Of a stretch of DNA of 5,386 nt, positions 5,354-5,386 are shown in pieces. The position numbers and the translations under genes were made by a program. The stretch comes from Clostridiales bacterium (lineage in GTDB: Bacteria > Bacillota > Clostridia > Oscillospirales > CAG-272), in the NCBI GenBank assembly GCA_018370615.1, contig JAGZAC010000141.1:1-5386 (forward strand). Reading direction: 5' to 3'. Positions within the stretch are counted from its first letter, which is position 1. The number at the start of each line of letters is the position of its first letter. The notes under the pieces are model-generated. The model did no database searches. It was not told the origin of the DNA and saw only the letters and a program-made list of their open reading frames with translations.

Positions 5354-5386
5354 ATGGCAGTCGATACACGCGCACTGAGAATGTCC
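5354..5386 (+). CDS. rpsQ: Probable 30S ribosomal protein S17, N-terminal fragment
   Basis: An ATG at 5354 opens a frame that runs off the window after eleven codons, reading MAVDTRALRMS. rpsQ always or nearly always follows rpmC in this operon, and S17 proteins commonly begin with a short variable stretch ending in a pattern like NLRK-T/S before the conserved VGxVVSDK block, which would lie just past the window edge. The fragment itself is too short to identify. The upstream binding site is weak (GGGGT at 5341-5345, eight bases away), which fits reinitiation after rpmC. The call rests mainly on gene order. Confidence 0.65.
   Translation, partial: MAVDTRALRMS

Noticed and set aside
1..5386. 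Window length equals that of the phage phiX174 genome
   Set aside because: The content is a bacterial ribosomal-protein operon with no phage genes; the length match is coincidental.

Overview
The window is a stretch of the bacterial S10 (plus start of spc) ribosomal-protein operon, read entirely on the + strand: rpsJ, rplC, rplD, rplW, rplB, rpsS, rplV, rpsC, rplP, rpmC and the first codons of what is probably rpsQ. The gene order is the standard one. Strong GGAGG-type ribosome binding sites before almost every gene, a GTG-started rpsJ and rpmC, the L16 start Met-Leu-Met-Pro-Lys-Arg, and the sequence flavour of L3 and L2 suggest a Gram-positive anaerobe of the Clostridia, possibly near Oscillospiraceae/Ruminococcaceae. 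That placement is an inference from remembered family sequences, not from a search.

Layout. Bases 1-317 hold no convincing gene and are best read as the 3' part of the operon's untranslated leader. Several helices can be drawn by hand, and the largest (176-234) has a run of five T on its descending strand. rpsJ follows (318-629). The 134-base rpsJ-rplC gap (630-763) is much longer than the other gaps in the window and can fold into a composite hairpin that ends just before the rplC ribosome binding site. From rplC onward the genes are tightly packed, with gaps of 3-26 bases and overlaps of 4 bases (rplD/rplW) and 1 base (rpsC/rplP), as expected of one co-transcribed and partly coupled unit. 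No promoter, intrinsic terminator between genes, tRNA, rRNA, mobile element, CRISPR array or minus-strand gene was found.

Function. S10, S19 and S3 go into the head of the 30S subunit. L3, L4, L22, L23, L2, L16 and L29 go into the 50S subunit, around the peptidyl-transferase centre (L2, L3, L16), the exit tunnel (L4, L22) and the tunnel mouth (L23, L29). L4 is the classical autogenous repressor of this operon in E. coli; whether that holds here is unknown.

This is an ordinary housekeeping region and I do not see a new protein system in it. The observations most worth checking are RNA-level: the leader with its attenuator-like stem, and the structured rpsJ-rplC spacer. Secondary items are a 68-residue Arg/Gly-rich tail on S3 and an rpmC stop codon that seems to cut off the usual last few residues of L29.
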